From the NCBI GenBank assembly GCA_016466735.1, contig JAAOED010000002.1, forward strand, positions 1 through 64,000: a stretch of DNA of 64,000 bases, given 5' to 3'. The stretch is from Weissella confusa (GTDB lineage: Bacteria; Bacillota; Bacilli; Lactobacillales; Lactobacillaceae). Positions 61,680 to 64,000 of this stretch are shown here, in pieces. The notes under the pieces were generated by a model. The model did not search any database, had not been told where the DNA came from, and worked only from the letters and a program-made list of their open reading frames with translations. Made by a program: the position numbers and the translations under genes. Every line of letters begins with the position of its first letter. The first letter of the stretch is position 1.

Positions 61680-62933
61680 TTAACGCTCTACAATCCGGAC
61701 TTGCTTTCCTTTCTTAACAAGACGCTTGTATTCCTTCATCGTGGTTGTACGAATAATGGGCAATTCTTGTCCATTATGGTCATGCACAATTTCTTCAATA
61801 TCAACTTCTGCCTCATCCTTACGACGCTTAAAGACAAACAGCCACAAGAATAATGCTAATAACAACAACAGCAAGGCAAGCACAATGAACAGCAATCCCC
61901 AGTTAAATGGTTGAATCGTCACATCCTTCTGGTTGAAATGCTTGGCAGCATCAGCCTTAATCTCAAACGTCTTGGTAAAATGCCACATATACGTGTAAGT
62001 GTCGGCGCCCTTCGTATTAAAGTCTGCCGTTGTAAACTTTCCCTTGGGATTTTTTTCAGAATAGGCCATCAAATCAAGCTTATACTTTCCCGGCTTCATA
62101 GCCTCCCCAGCCCCCAAGGCAATTGGGTAATCGAAGTTAGTGTTAGGTGCCATTTGCATATTATCTTTTTTAGACTGATAAATAACCTGTGATGAGCCGA
62201 CTTTTGAAATCTTAGCTACTACAGCCATTTGGTTGACGTACACATTTAATGGATTTTGCAGGTTTGCCGTCACTACATTTCGATAGTTAATCTGCGTTGG
62301 TTTAACCTCGTGCATCTTCAAACCAGATTGCTGAATTTGATCATCACTGTATGCAGCATCCTTGGATTGGCGCATCAGCAATCCCAACTGAAATGAATAG
62401 ATGTTCTTAATTGCCATCCCCTTAGACTTAACATCCATATTTTGTTGATTCTGCGTCTCATCCGAGAACGTTAATCCACCGGCAATGATACCAGCATAAG
62501 CTTGGTTGGGCATTGAAACGTGAACTGGCACCTCTTTTGTTTCTCCCGCTGCTAAATCAACTTTTTCCGGTATATTCACCAAATCTTGCATATTGAATTG
62601 GCGGGTCGTATCAGCCTTTATTTTATTTAGTCCATACTCGACAACACCATTATTGTTGGTACTAGCTGGCGCTACCTTGGTTGTCACCGTCACCGGTCGC
62701 TTCGTGTTGTTTTGATAGCGCAACGTTAAGTCTTCTGACTCACCTGCGCCAAGCTTCAAATTAAAGAACCCATCTGTCTTATCAACCTGGTTGTCTGGCA
62801 AAACCGGTGTCACTGAAAAGGTTAATTGATTGGCTGATGTTGGTTGACCGCTCACCAAGAGCCCAATTCCCACCGTCGCAAGAAGGCTCGCTACGGTAAT
62901 CAGACTGCGCTTAATCTTCTTTGTTAAATTCAT
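61680..62933 (-). CDS. DUF916/DUF3324 WxL-interacting surface protein
   Basis: This 417-residue protein has a signal peptide (1-34), an Ig-like DUF916 domain (LTFSVTPVLPDNQVDKTDGFF...), a DUF3324 domain from about residue 165, and a C-terminal membrane helix (LLFIVLALLLLLLALFLWL) with a basic, charged tail. Such proteins link WxL proteins to peptidoglycan and each other. The gene lies between the sortase and the WxL gene, the typical Csc cluster layout. Confidence 0.9.
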   Translation of the reverse strand: MNLTKKIKRSLITVASLLATVGIGLLVSGQPTSANQLTFSVTPVLPDNQVDKTDGFFNLKLGAGESEDLTLRYQNNTKRPVTVTTKVAPASTNNNGVVEYGLNKIKADTTRQFNMQDLVNIPEKVDLAAGETKEVPVHVSMPNQAYAGIIAGGLTFSDETQNQQNMDVKSKGMAIKNIYSFQLGLLMRQSKDAAYSDDQIQQSGLKMHEVKPTQINYRNVVTANLQNPLNVYVNQMAVVAKISKVGSSQVIYQSKKDNMQMAPNTNFDYPIALGAGEAMKPGKYKLDLMAYSEKNPKGKFTTADFNTKGADTYTYMWHFTKTFEIKADAAKHFNQKDVTIQPFNWGLLFIVLALLLLLLALFLWLFVFKRRKDEAEVDIEEIVHDHNGQELPIIRTTTMKEYKRLVKKGKQVRIVER

Positions 62934-62974
62934 TTCTCTTTCTCTTTCTTAGGCGTATATTCTGTCTTAATAAA

Positions 62975-63009
62975 AAGTGGACGGAGAAGTTTTCCTTCAC
63001 CATCCACTT
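62975..63009 (-). terminator. Terminator after the WxL gene
   Basis: The stem AAGTGGACGG/CCATCCACTT has one mismatch and a 15-nt loop, followed by TTTTTA on the minus strand. Readthrough may still reach the DUF916 gene. Confidence 0.7.
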
Positions 63010-63034
63010 CTCATTTATCATGCGAAAATATTTT

Positions 63035-63859
63035 CTATTTGACGATAGTTGGCATGTCACTTAGAATCCATTCAAATTCCGTTGCGTACTTATCAGCCAT
63101 CTTATCTGTCTTACCTGGCACCATTAGCGTGACAGCCTTATCGGTATCACCACGCTTTGACCCATCAGCGTTGACTTCAGTTGAAACGATATCCGTTTCG
63201 TTACCAAAGCGCATCAAATGGGTTCCACCAGTCTCATTAGTATCACCGGCATTCTTAACCGCTGCCCCAGACATGATGTTGATGGCATTGCCAGACAACG
63301 GATCCAACGTAAATGACTTTAGCGCCGTAATGTCCGTTGCGTTTGTTGATGCTGTCGTCATGCCTAGGTGATTTGCATTACCAAACGTCACTTCGGCACC
63401 ATCCAAAACAGCGTTACTGTTTTGGCCCTTGAATTGGCCGTTTTGCTTAACTGACAACGTCCACCCCGTGAATGAACCACGATTATCTGTCATTTGCACA
63501 TAATCAGGACCGGTTGTCTTCTTGCCATCGAACGTCGTGTATTGTTGCGCGCTTCCTTGGTAGTTTTCAGTCTTTGATGTGATTTTTTGAATACCAAAAT
63601 CAATTGATGAAGCAAAATCAATCGACAAAGGGCCAGCTTGTGGCGCTTGTGGGTCAGTACCATCTGGATTAGTTGGCTTGACCGGCTTGTCTGGATTAGG
63701 ATTCGTCGGATCAACCGGATTGGTCGTATCCTTTGACGGTTGGAAAGTAACAGTTCCTGTTGACTTATAATCAGACGTTTGCGCCGCTAGAATTGGCGTT
63801 TGAGTGACGGCTAACGTAGCCAGAGCTACACCTGCAAAAAGAGTTACTTGCTTCTTCAT
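63035..63859 (-). CDS. WxL domain surface protein
   Basis: This 274-residue secreted protein has a signal peptide (1-25), a Pro/Thr/Asp-rich spacer (residues 43-75) and a WxL domain with the two motifs GWTLSVKQ (proximal) and EFEWILSDMP (distal). WxL domains attach to peptidoglycan. AAGGAAC lies seven bases before the ATG. It is the first of the downstream trio with the DUF916 protein and sortase. Confidence 0.92.
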   Translation of the reverse strand: MKKQVTLFAGVALATLAVTQTPILAAQTSDYKSTGTVTFQPSKDTTNPVDPTNPNPDKPVKPTNPDGTDPQAPQAGPLSIDFASSIDFGIQKITSKTENYQGSAQQYTTFDGKKTTGPDYVQMTDNRGSFTGWTLSVKQNGQFKGQNSNAVLDGAEVTFGNANHLGMTTASTNATDITALKSFTLDPLSGNAINIMSGAAVKNAGDTNETGGTHLMRFGNETDIVSTEVNADGSKRGDTDKAVTLMVPGKTDKMADKYATEFEWILSDMPTIVK

Positions 63860-63893
63860 AATGATTGTTCCTTACTTTTGTTGTAATGGGACA

Positions 63894-64000
63894 TTAATTA
63901 TGTGTCCACGTTAATGTCGTAGTATATGTTGCGGCATCACGGGGCGTCGTTCCAGGAATTGATAGACGTACCTTTGGGTCGATGAGCATGTTGCCATTTT
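63894..64000 (-). CDS. WxL domain protein, C-terminus only (cut by window edge)
   Basis: The last 34 codons end ATYTTTLTWTHN-stop. The YTTTLTW pattern is the distal WxL motif (YTTTLTWTL in most relatives), here ending in WTHN without the usual Leu and tail. The gene runs out of the window. It lies 34 bp upstream of the intact WxL gene. A truncated end or an unusual natural ending are both possible. Confidence 0.65.
   Translation of the reverse strand, partial: NGNMLIDPKVRLSIPGTTPRDAATYTTTLTWTHN

Overview
The window looks like a chromosomal segment of a heterofermentative lactic acid bacterium. Weissella (W. confusa/cibaria group) is my best guess, based on moderate GC, Bacillus-type GGAGG ribosome binding sites, PepV, an Opp peptide transporter, GPH sugar symporter, WxL surface proteins and CcpA-type cre sites. 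No rRNA, tRNA, CRISPR array or transposase gene was recognised. Almost all genes lie on the minus strand.

Layout. 1-3065: a minus-strand operon of MoxR-type AAA+ ATPase, VWA protein and two small tandem paralogues. 3100-3990: a palindromic repeat and a probable small RNA. 3991-11182: M20 peptidase, an ArAE-like membrane protein, MFS exporter, and gdpP-rplI-dnaB. 11865-19582: oppBCDF, oppA and an Mga-like regulator. 19743-24019: nucleoside uptake and hydrolysis (nupC and two nucleoside hydrolases) and a broken YdcZ-type transporter gene. 25330-28365: an Spx/ArsC-like protein and an Mga-like plus Rgg-like regulator pair. 28545-31395: rpiA, rbsK and a LacI-family regulator. Nucleosides imported by NupC would be cleaved to ribose, phosphorylated by RbsK and interconverted by RpiA. 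Both operons carry the same double LacI-type operator, so they probably form one regulon. 32026-34331: DHA2 exporter with a Dyp peroxidase. 34927-37823: polar amino-acid ABC transporter. 37985-41845: membrane and Ser-rich proteins, guanylate-kinase-like protein, BioY/BirA, flavodoxin. 41929-49364: DUF1002 protein, Ser/Thr-rich surface protein, PepV, GPH symporter, NAD(P)H-hydrate dehydratase, Gfo/Idh/MocA oxidoreductase. 50398-54772: Ppx/GppA, TrpS, HelD-like helicase. 55711-60719: FAD disulfide oxidoreductase, MazF, a fused AcpS-alanine racemase and CshA-like helicase. 60899-64000: sortase, DUF916/DUF3324 protein and two WxL proteins (the last cut by the window edge).

The most unusual material is non-coding. 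Five intergenic loci plus one minimal copy carry GC-rich elements made of very long imperfect hairpins. At least four hairpin types (plus a G/C homopolymer hairpin) sit behind shared flanks and are combined in pairs, tail to tail. Three candidate structured RNAs (3700-3941 minus, 49435-49914 plus, 54848-54975 minus) are also reported. Function of these elements is unknown to me. All calls come from reading the sequence, with no database search or folding program.
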